From positions 682,001-746,000 of the forward strand of contig NZ_CP069620.1 in the NCBI RefSeq assembly GCF_026109735.1: a DNA stretch of 64,000 nucleotides, read 5' to 3'. This document shows, in pieces, positions 1 through 7,249 of this stretch. This DNA is from Salinimicrobium tongyeongense. Lineage in GTDB: Bacteria; Bacteroidota; Bacteroidia; Flavobacteriales; Flavobacteriaceae. The position numbers were made by a program, and so were the translations under genes. The notes below the pieces were generated by a model. It was not told the DNA's origin. It saw only the letters and a list, made by a program, of their open reading frames with translations, and searched no databases. Within the stretch, counting starts at the first letter, position 1. Each line of letters begins with the position of its first letter.

Positions 1-492
1 CCCGATCTGTTCCGCATCGAATAATCGCTGGATCTGTTTATACACCTGTTGTGCCTGTTCCAAGCGCTGTTGCTCCAGCTCTTCTCGCTGCTGCAGAATT
101 TGAAGCTCGAAAAGCTCTTTTTTGGCCTGCAGAAGGACTTCTTGGCGCATGGCGTCGTACTCTAGTTCGAGTAGCTTCTTTTGTTTGTCAATCCGTTTGC
201 TGCGGGCCGCATAGACCGTCGGAAATTCAAAGCGCTGAGATATTTGATATTCATAATAATCTTCTGTCTCATGCTCCCCAAATGGTAAATAATATGCTGA
301 AGCCTGAGGGTCCGGCAGATTATTTTCAGTTTTGTTTCCAAGCTTCTGACTGCGAATAAACGACTGATATGCCTGTAGCTGCCTATTATTCTGGCTTATC
401 TCCTTTAAAATGTCATTCCTTCCGGTATTCTGGCCAAATGAGCCGGTAGAGATAAGGAATCCGCAGAAAGCGGAAACTATATATCTGAACAT
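1..492 (-). CDS. TolC-family outer membrane efflux channel, N-terminal part (runs off window)
   Basis: The reading frame is open from an ATG at 492 to the window edge (164 codons, no stop), so only the N-terminus is seen. It begins with a signal peptide (MFRYIVSAFCGFLISTGSFGQ minus its last residue as an approximate cut), then a segment with features of CusC/CzcC-type TolC proteins: ILKEISQNN near the start, QKLGN, LPDP, a QRFEFPT motif, and a long Gln/Glu/Lys-rich helix that would enter the periplasmic tunnel. In Flavobacteria such proteins export heavy metals with an RND pump and adaptor, which would lie left of the window. The His-rich secreted gene lies 71 bp upstream on the same strand, a common arrangement at metal-efflux loci. 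Family assignment is fairly sure; the metal is inferred. Confidence 0.75.
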   Translation of the reverse strand, partial: MFRYIVSAFCGFLISTGSFGQNTGRNDILKEISQNNRQLQAYQSFIRSQKLGNKTENNLPDPQASAYYLPFGEHETEDYYEYQISQRFEFPTVYAARSKRIDKQKKLLELEYDAMRQEVLLQAKKELFELQILQQREELEQQRLEQAQQVYKQIQRLFDAEQIG

Positions 493-563
493 AATTTTTG
501 ATTTTAGTTTAATCTATATGATAAGATCGGCCTGCTATTTTAAATAGTGGCCTGACTAGTTAA

Positions 564-1001
564 TCAAACTAAGTCGGGAGGTCCCCGAAGTGAGAGTATG
601 GATAAATAAGGGTTGAAATATTCATTGGGAGGCTGATAAATTTCAAAACTTTCTGAATCTTGATCAGCTAAAACCCAATTCTCTGAATAGTATTTATTTG
701 AGGCTTTCTTTTTGGCTTCTGTCTTTTGCAATCTTACATCCTCGGAATATTCCTTAATAACCGGAATTTCATTCAAAGCAATCGTATGCGAATGAATGGC
801 CAACAGATAGGACAAGAATCCCCCCTGCTTATCTTCTTGCTTCTTTTCGTGGTGATGATCTTCACCGGAATGATGATGATGCGCAACCTCCTTCTTCTCC
901 TGCCCATGTGCATGGTGTGCATGTGGAATTATCTGATGAAGAGACATCAGCATAAAGATACCAAGGAGGAATAAAGCTTTTATTTGAGATTTTGTACGCA
1001 C
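564..1001 (-). CDS. His-rich secreted or membrane-anchored protein of a metal-efflux locus
   Basis: 145 residues. The N-terminus (residues 5-25) is a hydrophobic signal or anchor. It is followed by a His-dense stretch: 12 histidines between residues 22 and 51, including runs of four (41-44) and three (49-51), among Glu, Asp and Lys. The rest is polar with no domain I recognise. Proteins of this type commonly stand immediately upstream of TolC/CusC-type channels in Flavobacteriaceae, as here, and are thought to bind divalent metals or Cu in the periplasm. Binding is inferred from composition only. The gene is probably cotranscribed with the TolC gene downstream. It shares the 331-bp upstream region with the divergent DUF302 gene. 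Confidence 0.7.
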   Translation of the reverse strand: MRTKSQIKALFLLGIFMLMSLHQIIPHAHHAHGQEKKEVAHHHHSGEDHHHEKKQEDKQGGFLSYLLAIHSHTIALNEIPVIKEYSEDVRLQKTEAKKKASNKYYSENWVLADQDSESFEIYQPPNEYFNPYLSILSLRGPPDLV

Positions 1002-1332
1002 AGACTACAAAAGTAGTAATTTATCACAGAGATTTGAGAAAAAATAGTAAACCACAAGAACCTTAGCTCCTATGGTTTATACTTCAACTAATTAAATTGC
1101 TAACTATTTAAGTTATACATTTAAATAAAATTTCTTTTGAGTTAGAAAATCATGTAAAATACCAATTTCCACTACTTCGAGTTCTTCGAGGGTATCATCT
1201 TTAATAACTTGAACTTTTTCAAAGAAAAGCCGCAGATGACGATTAAGCTTAAAATCTTATGTAACAATTGTTACTGAAAGTCTCTTTATATAAATTTATT
1301 TTCATGAGTTAATCATTTAAAAAGAAAAATGT
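1002..1332. other. Divergent intergenic region between His-rich protein and DUF302 gene
   Basis: AT-rich, 331 bp. No complete gene is visible. On the minus strand at about 1120-1250 there is a stop-to-stop open frame of about 47 codons without a start codon, which may be a remnant of a lost gene. A perfect 14-bp palindrome (1261-1274) is listed separately. Promoters for both flanking genes must lie here, but I could not place a clear -7/-33 pair. Confidence 0.5.
1261..1274. promoter_or_regulatory. Perfect 14-bp palindrome, candidate operator upstream of DUF302 gene
   Basis: GTAACAATTGTTAC is its own reverse complement and ends 58 bp before the DUF302 start codon. A dyad of TAAC/GTTA half-sites is the sort of site bound by Crp/Fnr-family dimers. 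Which regulator binds is unknown. Confidence 0.4.
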
Positions 1333-1719
1333 ATGAAATATTATTTTGCCAAAACAGTGTCGGGAGAATTTGAAGAAGTAATTAAAAAAGTTACCAATGA
1401 ATTGGAAAAGGAAGGTTTTGGGGTGCTCACCCAAATAGATATAGCAGCTACCCTAAAGAAGAAACTGGATGTTGATTTTAAAAAATATCAAATCCTGGGT
1501 GCCTGCAATGCTCCCTACGCACACAAAGCACTAAAAGCCGAAGATAAGATCGGTACTATGTTGCCTTGTAATGTAATTGTTCAGGAAGTGGCAAAGGGTA
1601 AAATTGCGATCGCTGCAGTAAACCCTTCGGCATCTATGCAGGCGGTAGGAAACAAAGATTTAGAAGAGATCGCCACAGAAATTGGAAATAAACTACAAAA
1701 AATAGTGGATAACGTTTAA
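1333..1719 (+). CDS. DUF302 domain-containing protein
   Basis: 128 residues, the whole length being one DUF302 domain: KYYFAKTVSGEFEEV at the start, GFGVLTQIDI near residues 34-43, the LGACNAPYAHKAL segment near residues 55-67 and a LLPCNV-type segment (here MLPCNVIVQ) near residues 76-84. No signal peptide, so cytoplasmic. The function of DUF302 is not established; in Bacteroidota these genes often sit beside metal-resistance and mobile-element genes, which fits the neighbours here. A short hairpin (CTCGAT/ATCGAG, 1746-1758) follows the stop codon. Recognition of the family is confident, the role is not. Confidence 0.85.
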   Translation: MKYYFAKTVSGEFEEVIKKVTNELEKEGFGVLTQIDIAATLKKKLDVDFKKYQILGACNAPYAHKALKAEDKIGTMLPCNVIVQEVAKGKIAIAAVNPSASMQAVGNKDLEEIATEIGNKLQKIVDNV

Positions 1720-1854
1720 ATTAAACAACTTCGGAGTATTTAAATCTCGATTATCGAGTAAATTTTCCAGAATTTGGAGAAAGAAAAACGAACTCAAAAA
1801 ACTAAAACTCAGAATTATACTGAAAGCCGGAAAACCGTATCGATTTGGAATTCT

Positions 1855-2024
1855 ATCAAAGAAGGTATAATTCACGAAGGATGGCAGGATACGGTTTTAT
1901 TAATGCCCGGAATGAAAATTCGTTTGATAATGGATTTCAACGATTTTAAAGGTCTTTTGTATATCATTGCCATAATCTGGAACATGAGGATATGGGAATG
2001 ATGAGAATTTTCCTCATAAAATAA
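1855..2024 (+). pseudogene. Multicopper oxidase C-terminal remnant, frameshifted
   Basis: The frame reads EGWQDTVLLMPGMKIRLIMDF followed by GLLY, which matches the last cupredoxin domain of CopA/CueO-type multicopper oxidases (the first segment is given in two pieces in the family as GW-DTVL and PG-RI--L--F). At 1961-1965 there are two extra bases; after them another frame gives HCHNLEHEDMGMMRIF and a stop at 2022-2024. HCHN-LEHED-MGMM is the signature of the type 1/type 3 copper ligands (HCHxxxHxxxxM). Sequence before about 1855 does not look like the family, so more than two thirds of the gene is gone. It is a relic of a copper-oxidase gene that once stood in this island. A 75-codon open frame from 1774 covers most of it but is not expected to be functional. 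Confidence 0.7.
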
Positions 2025-2168
2025 AGCCTTTCATAAGAAAAGGGATAGATATTATATAAACTACTTTTATAAAAGCTCCTTAATATCCTTAATGAGTTGA
2101 ACAGGACCAGAAAAAATAAACTTTTTATAAATTTAAATAACCGATTTAATAATTTTTAAAACTAGAAT

Positions 2169-2780
2169 ATGAGAACAATAGTAAAAACTTTAATGATTAT
2201 TGGAGTAGCAAGCACTTTACTTAGCTGTAAATCAACCTTCAATGCTGCCGAAACGATGGATGTAAATGAAAATCGATATGCGGTCTATCAGGAAATTATA
2301 TCGAATCCGAATAATTTTAAGGAATTTATTGGCCAGGCTCAGCAAAGTGAAGAGGCTAAAAAAATCATGATACAGGAACACATGCAAATGATGGAATCGG
2401 GAAAAATGAAAGGTATGATGGCCAATAATCCCGAAATGAAAGAAAAAATGAAATCGCATATGCAAAAAATGATGGAGGAAAATCCTGAAATGCAGGAAAT
2501 GATGATGAAAAAAATGATGGATAAGCAGGAAATGCGTCAGAAGATGATGGAAAAAATGCAGGAAAATCCGCAAATGCGTAAGCAAATAATGGAAAAAATG
2601 CACGGAATGATGCGAAAAAATCCGGAAATGCGTGAACAGATGACACAAAGTATGCAAAAAATGATGCAGGAAAACCCCGAGATGATGGAAAAAATGATGC
2701 AGAAGATGATGGAAAATCCAGAGATGATGCAAAAAATGAAAGATAAGATGAAACAAAAACCAGGAAATCGTAAAAACTAG
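2169..2780 (+). CDS. Met-rich repeat lipoprotein, probable copper-binding
   Basis: 203 residues. N-terminal lipoprotein signal with lipobox LLSC (Cys20). Residues 21-66 form a polar linker. Residues 67-194 contain 42 methionines among Lys, Glu and Gln, with the motif NP(E/Q)M at 87, 105, 133, 151, 169 and 183 and a KQEM variant at 119. The spacings are 18 or 14 residues, close to five and four helical turns, so a long helix with Met on fixed faces is likely. Met clusters bind Cu(I) in CopA-like, CusB/F and PcoA-type proteins; copper binding here is inferred from composition, the stump of a multicopper oxidase upstream and the metal-efflux genes at the window edge. Low-complexity coding makes the opposite strand open too, but only this frame has a signal and lipobox. 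Confidence 0.75.
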   Translation: MRTIVKTLMIIGVASTLLSCKSTFNAAETMDVNENRYAVYQEIISNPNNFKEFIGQAQQSEEAKKIMIQEHMQMMESGKMKGMMANNPEMKEKMKSHMQKMMEENPEMQEMMMKKMMDKQEMRQKMMEKMQENPQMRKQIMEKMHGMMRKNPEMREQMTQSMQKMMQENPEMMEKMMQKMMENPEMMQKMKDKMKQKPGNRKN

Positions 2781-2882
2781 AATTCTAACCGCAAAAAATA
2801 TTCAAATACATACATTGAAAAATTAACTCCTAAATCTGAGGAAGAAGGATATTTAAAAACATTTGTGTCCGGTTAAATTTTT

Positions 2883-2917
2883 AAAAGCGGGATTCCCTTG
2901 ATGGGTTTCCCGCTTTA
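2883..2917 (+). terminator. Hairpin after the Met-rich gene
   Basis: AAAGCGGGA pairs with TCCCGCTTT around a loop. The T tract is poor, so it is a weak terminator candidate or part of a decayed repeat. Confidence 0.35.
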
Positions 2918-2951
2918 GAGTAATTTGGTTTTTACCACAAAATCAAATACT

Positions 2952-3000
2952 ATGAACAAAAGTACTCACTTTAGCGGACATCCAATAAATAAAAAATTAG
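2952..3000 (+). pseudogene. Remnant of a DUF4372/IS4-type transposase N-terminus
   Basis: ATG at 2952 opens MNKSTHFSGHPI, which resembles the conserved start of DUF4372-type IS4 transposases (MNK-T-FSGQP-F). The similarity stops after about 12-16 codons. It looks like a short scar of a lost insertion sequence. Confidence 0.4.
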
Positions 3001-3099
3001 GACTATCTCATAAACTGTGTAAATGTAAAACATGTAGGTTTGCCAACCTCCAAGTCTTTTAAATCTTGCCTGCAAATTCCAGACAATAATATTTACACA

Positions 3100-3901
3100 A
3101 TGAAAAAAGATTTATTCGATGATGAATTTTTAAAAGAGTTTAAATCAGGAGAAGAACTTGGAATTTTTTAATCAACTTTAAAAACGTGGATTGGAGAAAA
3201 TGCTTGAGTGTGAATTGGATGACCATTTCGATTATGATAAGCACTAGAAGTCTAGATCTGGAGTTCTTTTGGTGAAGGCACTGTAAAGGTTCCTGAGACC
3301 GGGTTGGATCCTTTGTTCCCAAGGGACAGAACATGGTTGATGCCATCGAAAATATCAAGGAATGAGCAATAGCGATTTTGAGGAACACATCTCTGAGGTT
3401 AATGGTTTTGATGTCTCTACTCCCGAATTACAGACCGAATCAGCAGTGATATCGTTGCCGGGTAAAATCATCCTTTAAATACCTGTAGATATGTAGTTTG
3501 GAAATATAAAAAAGTCTTTACCAAAGACATTAAGCTCATTTATGATGCACTTCCCCAACAAGCAGCAGAAGCTGCTCTGGAGGATTTTGTCAACAAATGG
3601 AATTCCACATACTCTTATGCTAATAAAGCTGGAGAGACAACTGGAATGACCTTACCGTCTTCTATGAGTTCCGCTGGAGATCAGACGAATTATTTATTCC
3701 ACCAATCGTTTTGAGAACCTGAACGGGAAGATCAGAAAGTACACCAACAACCAATTATCCTCACCAACCGATGATGCTGTAATCAAATCTGTATATTTAG
3801 CTCCGAAGGAAGCAATTAAAAAATGGTCAACGCCTATTAGAAACTCGGGAATCGTCCTCAATCAGTTCTTGACTATCTACGAAGAAAGAGTTCAGTTTTA
3901 G
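3100..3901 (+). pseudogene. Degenerate IS256-family transposase
   Basis: Pieces of an IS256-type transposase can be read in changing frames. The start is MKKDLFDDEFLKEFKSGEEL, then a stop and a frame giving the LEKMLECELDDH segment. Near 3540 there is DALPQQAAEAALEDFVNKW; near 3650-3800 the segment corresponding to [18 protein letters not shown]; at the end [14 protein letters not shown] and a stop at 3899-3901. Several stops and shifts, and loss of the middle of the catalytic domain, make it non-functional. It is distinct from the intact IS256-family element to its right. Confidence 0.6.
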
Positions 3902-4004
3902 ATTTTAAAGTCAAACACTTTTATTTTAAATTTCCACGCTTTAAGGGATAGTGTCTAAAATCACTTTTTTAAACTTTCAAACGTTACGGGAAAGTCTCAC
4001 CTAA

Positions 4005-4099
4005 TCAAAAATTTATCACACTATCCAAAGCTTCATCAGCATCTCGATGAATGAAATTGGCCTGATAATTCAGAGTAGTCTTTAGATTACTATGTCGCT
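4005..4099 (-). pseudogene. Severed 3' end of the tyrosine integrase gene
   Basis: On the minus strand this reads RHSNLKTTLNYQANFIHR followed by DADEALDSVINF and a stop (TGA at 4005-4007). It is the C-terminus expected after the LQKLYR end of the integrase frame on the far side of the IS. It carries the conserved His of RHS and the nucleophile Tyr in LNYQ. Joining the two parts across the IS restores a normal integrase end in frame. Confidence 0.8.
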
Positions 4100-4101
4100 A
4101 A

Positions 4102-5437
4102 GGGTCTGTAATTTAAACTCTGTCTGATCTTTCAATATTTCTGTTGATGATTCCAGAGGTACTGGTATTTATAGCCAGTGGTATCCTGTCTCCAAATTTA
4201 ATATAAAATTGCTGAATCGTAAGGCTCCAATTATGAAGAGGAGCTGTCCATTTCTTTTCGATGTTCTTGGTGGCCAAGTAGACCAGCTTCAGTAGTGACA
4301 TGTCATTAGTGAAGGCTCCTTTGGTTTTTGTAACCTTACGAACCTGACGATGGAAACCTTCAACGGCATTAGTAGTATAGATTATCCTTCTGATTGGTTC
4401 GGTGTACTGAAAATACTGTGAGAGTTCCTCCCAATTGCGTTGCCAGCTATCAATGACTACTGGATACTTCTGACCCCATTTTTCTTCCAGGTTAAGCAGT
4501 TCATCTTCAGCTATTTCTTTGTTCACGGCCCTATACACTTTCTTAAGATCTCGCATAAATTCCTTTTGATTCTTTGAAGCAATGTACTTTAGGGAGTTTC
4601 TTATTTGATGAACAATACAAAGCTGTACCTGTGTCTTAGGAAACACGCTTAGAATAGCATTAGTAAAACCTTTTAGATTATCTGTACAGGCAATTAAAAT
4701 ATCTTCCAGTCCCCGGTTTTGTAGATCGGTTAGCACCTGGAGCCAAAAATTAGCGCCTTCGCTTTCAGAGATGTACATACCTAGAACTTCCTTATATCCC
4801 TCTTTATTGATTCCTAAAATATTGTAGAGAGCCTTATGTTCTATTTTTCCTTCTACCTTCACTTTGTAATGCATCGCATCAAGCCATACAATGCAGTAAA
4901 GGGAATCCAGAGGACGGCTCTGCCATGCTTTTACATCGGGAATGATCTTGTCAGTGATCTGACTTAAGACCGTGTGAGAAATGTCCGTGTCGTACATCTC
5001 CTTGATGTGTGAAGATATGTCACGGTAGCTCATTCCAAGGCCATAGAGACCTATGATCTTTTCAGATAGATTATCCGCTAATATAGTCTGGCGCTTCTTT
5101 ACCAATTCTGGCTCAAAACTGCTTTGCCGATCTTGTGGGGTATTAATTTCAAAGGATCCGAAGCCGCTCTTTATCTTCTTTTTTCCTTTGCCGTTGCGCT
5201 TATTACCACCGGAACGTTCTTCCTCATTAAGATGAGAATCCATCTCTGCTTCAAGAGCTTTTTCAATAAAATTCTTAAGCATAGGTGCAAAGGCACCATC
5301 TTTTCCGAAGAGACTCTTGCCCGATATAAACTGCTCCAGGGCTTTCTTCTCTAAATTTTGTTGTTCTTCTGTTGTCATGGGTTTGTCTGAATAAAATTAT
5401 TTAAAAATCCTTTTCAGACAGAGTTTATTTTACACCC
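4102..5437 (-). mobile_element. IS256-family insertion sequence
   Basis: About 1336 bp, bounded by imperfect inverted repeats that share AAACTCTGTCTGA inside and GGGT at the tips (left tip 4102, right tip 5437). It contains one transposase gene on the minus strand. It is inserted in the integrase gene. The flanks share only CGAC, so no clean 8-9 bp target duplication is visible, and the exact boundaries could differ by a few bases. Confidence 0.8.
4113..5378 (-). CDS. IS256-family (mutator-type) transposase
   Basis: 421 residues, a normal length for the family, with no internal damage. Domain order is typical: N-terminal MLKNFIEKALEAEMDSHL, the RNGKGKKKIKS/FEINTPQDRQSSFEP region, and the DDE catalytic fold. 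Likely catalytic residues are Asp in IVWLDAMHYK, Asp in ACTDNLKGF and Glu in YTTNAVEGFHRQVRK. The CIVHQIRNSLKY segment between them is characteristic. It should catalyse copy-and-paste transposition of its own element. The start ATG at 5378 lies about 60 bp inside the right inverted repeat. Confidence 0.93.
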   Translation of the reverse strand: MTTEEQQNLEKKALEQFISGKSLFGKDGAFAPMLKNFIEKALEAEMDSHLNEEERSGGNKRNGKGKKKIKSGFGSFEINTPQDRQSSFEPELVKKRQTILADNLSEKIIGLYGLGMSYRDISSHIKEMYDTDISHTVLSQITDKIIPDVKAWQSRPLDSLYCIVWLDAMHYKVKVEGKIEHKALYNILGINKEGYKEVLGMYISESEGANFWLQVLTDLQNRGLEDILIACTDNLKGFTNAILSVFPKTQVQLCIVHQIRNSLKYIASKNQKEFMRDLKKVYRAVNKEIAEDELLNLEEKWGQKYPVVIDSWQRNWEELSQYFQYTEPIRRIIYTTNAVEGFHRQVRKVTKTKGAFTNDMSLLKLVYLATKNIEKKWTAPLHNWSLTIQQFYIKFGDRIPLAINTSTSGIINRNIERSDRV

Positions 5438-6682
5438 TCGTCGATAGAGCTTTTGCAGCATCAAAGGATGAATTTTATCACCTGCAATATTCCCAAAGCT
5501 ATGTCTTGCAATGTGATTGGATAAATTTTTATCTATACCACATTCCTCTGCAATTCGTTTTAGATATTTATTGAGAAGTTTGGTAGCATTTTTTGTTTTA
5601 ATATAAATTTCTTCAGCATCTTTAGGATGGACATTTTTTAGAAAAGGAAATACATATCCATTATAAAGTATCTTGTCCTTTCTGTAATAGCTTAATATTT
5701 TTTCGGCTTTATCAGGAATTTTTAAGCTCAATGCCTTTTCATTCTTATTCATTACATAATAAAGACGATTATCTTTAAAATCAGACCATTTCAGTTTAAC
5801 CACATCAGAAATACGTATGCCTGCAAAATAGAAAGCAAACAACCATACATTATGAGTATGCCAAATTGAAGCACCTTCTTCAAATTTTAGAACTTCTATT
5901 TTTTCAACCTCTTCTATAGTTAGACCGATTTTATTACCAGAACCAATTCGAATTTTCTCTTTTTCCCCTGCAAAAGGATAATATTTTTGATCAATAATAC
6001 CTTCTTTTATTGCTAGATTAAAAAGTGTTCTAATAAAAATAAGCTGATTCGTAACAGTTCTAGTTGTTTGGTTTAAATAAGAAAGACAAAAAGTTTTATA
6101 TTTATTTATAAATGCCTCATCAATTTCCTGAAATCGTAAAGCTGTACTTTTTTGAAAATAGTTCACTCCATCCATCCACATATATTCGGCCCTTTTTGCC
6201 CTACTTATACGCTCTCTACGTCGTTCTTTGATCTCTTTGATAACTGTAGATTTGTTTTTAGATTTTTTTAGATTTAAAAATTCTTCTAAATTATAGAGGA
6301 TTGACAATTCAGATTTGGCTACAGAGAATGTCCCCCTTTCATATTTGTCCTTTATACGTTCAGCTGCTAATGCAAAAAAAGATTTTAAGCCTCCAGGACC
6401 TTTTAATTTTTGTTTGGCTTGTTTGGGAGTAATACGATCTTTCGACTCAAAATAAATATCATTGACCTCGGTCAACTTTTTCATCAAAAAATTGTTCAAT
6501 TTTCTATAATTGGGATGAGTTCTCTTAACTTTTCCAGCAGTTTTATCCCAGTCCTTTTCAAAAACATATTGTCCAAGCCAATGATAATTTGTTTTATAAT
6601 TTTCACTAATCCTCAATGCAAGGGGAATTGTGCCATCCTTTCTTATCATGTTCTTCCGTAAAACAATCTTTACATTAGCCAT
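5414..6682 (-). CDS. Tyrosine recombinase/integrase, C-terminus cut off by IS256-family insertion
   Basis: 422 residues as read, but the true protein ends at about 5438 (LQKLYR); the last residues and stop come from the IS end. Order: Arm-DNA-binding N-terminal domain of the Bacteroidota type (residues 1-90), SAM-like core-binding domain (about 105-245), catalytic domain with Arg in AGIRISDVVKLKW and His/Arg in NHIARHSF. The RHS and the nucleophile Tyr lie in the piece at 4005-4099, on the other side of the IS. The product should therefore be inactive for strand cleavage. Its start lies about 200 bp from the tRNA-fragment attachment site and it is transcribed away from it, as expected of an element integrase. 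Confidence 0.85.
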   Translation of the reverse strand: MANVKIVLRKNMIRKDGTIPLALRISENYKTNYHWLGQYVFEKDWDKTAGKVKRTHPNYRKLNNFLMKKLTEVNDIYFESKDRITPKQAKQKLKGPGGLKSFFALAAERIKDKYERGTFSVAKSELSILYNLEEFLNLKKSKNKSTVIKEIKERRRERISRAKRAEYMWMDGVNYFQKSTALRFQEIDEAFINKYKTFCLSYLNQTTRTVTNQLIFIRTLFNLAIKEGIIDQKYYPFAGEKEKIRIGSGNKIGLTIEEVEKIEVLKFEEGASIWHTHNVWLFAFYFAGIRISDVVKLKWSDFKDNRLYYVMNKNEKALSLKIPDKAEKILSYYRKDKILYNGYVFPFLKNVHPKDAEEIYIKTKNATKLLNKYLKRIAEECGIDKNLSNHIARHSFGNIAGDKIHPLMLQKLYRRGCKINSV

Positions 6683-6731
6683 AATGATCTGATTTAAAAC
6701 TTAGTAAAGATAGTGAAATGTTTAGGCAGTT

Positions 6732-6773
6732 AGTACAGAATAAGTACAGAATAGTACAGAATAAGTACAGAAT
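6732..6773. repeat. Four direct repeats of AGTACAGAAT
   Basis: Copies start at 6732, 6743, 6753 and 6764, so the spacing is 11, 10 and 11 bp, about one helical turn. They lie between the integrase start and the attachment site. That is where arm-type sites for an integrase or excisionase would be expected; this role is inferred. Confidence 0.6.
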
Positions 6774-6879
6774 AATTTGATTTTAATACCTTCTAATTAA
6801 GATCAGGTATTATATAAAGCACTGTAAATCAAATATTTTGCATGGTTTTAGTTGAAATTGCATAGATAAAACATCAAGT

Positions 6880-6920
6880 TCATAACCCGGAGGTCACGAG
6901 TTCAAATCTCGTTCTCGCTA
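6880..6920 (+). other. tRNA-Met(CAT) 3'-half fragment, element attachment site
   Basis: The sequence reads as the anticodon loop (TTCATAA), 3' anticodon stem, variable loop, complete T arm (ACGAG TTCAAAT CTCGT) and 3' acceptor strand TCTCGCT with discriminator A of an initiator-type tRNA-Met. There is no matching 5' half upstream, so it is not a working tRNA. Integrases of this family recombine at tRNA 3' ends and leave such a copy at the far end of the element. The intact tRNA should be at the other end, left of the window. Confidence 0.75.
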
Positions 6921-6933
6921 CTCTTACTCAACA

Positions 6934-6961
6934 AAAGCCGGGAATTTCTCCCGGCTTTTTT
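6934..6961 (+). terminator. Rho-independent terminator after the tRNA fragment
   Basis: AAAGCCGGGA and TCCCGGCTTTTT form a strong hairpin followed by a T run. It probably belonged to the original tRNA gene, which places the element boundary just before it. Confidence 0.8.
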
Positions 6962-7249
6962 ATTGCCGGTGGTTTAAGGATCATCCTGGTTTAAAAAGTT
7001 TCTTCTCCTGCTACTTTCGGTATATTTTTACCTACACAAAAAACTTCAATAAAATTTACATAAAAGATAAAACTAGAAGAAGCAAATTTTGTGCAATGAT
7101 TTGCAAATAAAGTGCAAATATCTTAAAAGCATCTTAATTAGTTTTATACCACATAAACTTTTTAAATCTAAGTTGCAGAATTGAGTAGCATTACTCCTCC
7201 TTAAATACTACATCGATTTCGCTTGGATACTAACCACAAAAAATAAAAA
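6962..7249. other. Intergenic region upstream of the susC-like gene
   Basis: AT-rich with no open frame. It should hold the promoter of the susCD pair, but no convincing -33/-7 pair could be placed. The repeated GCAAATA-like words (7090-7125) have no clear meaning. Confidence 0.4.

Noticed and set aside
51-359. 102-codon plus-strand open frame
   Set aside because: It lies opposite the TolC-type gene, which has a signal peptide and family motifs on the minus strand.
2232-2756. 174-codon His/Phe-rich minus-strand frame
   Set aside because: It is the antisense of ATG-rich Met codons (CAT = His); no signal or domain, and the plus-strand lipoprotein explains it.
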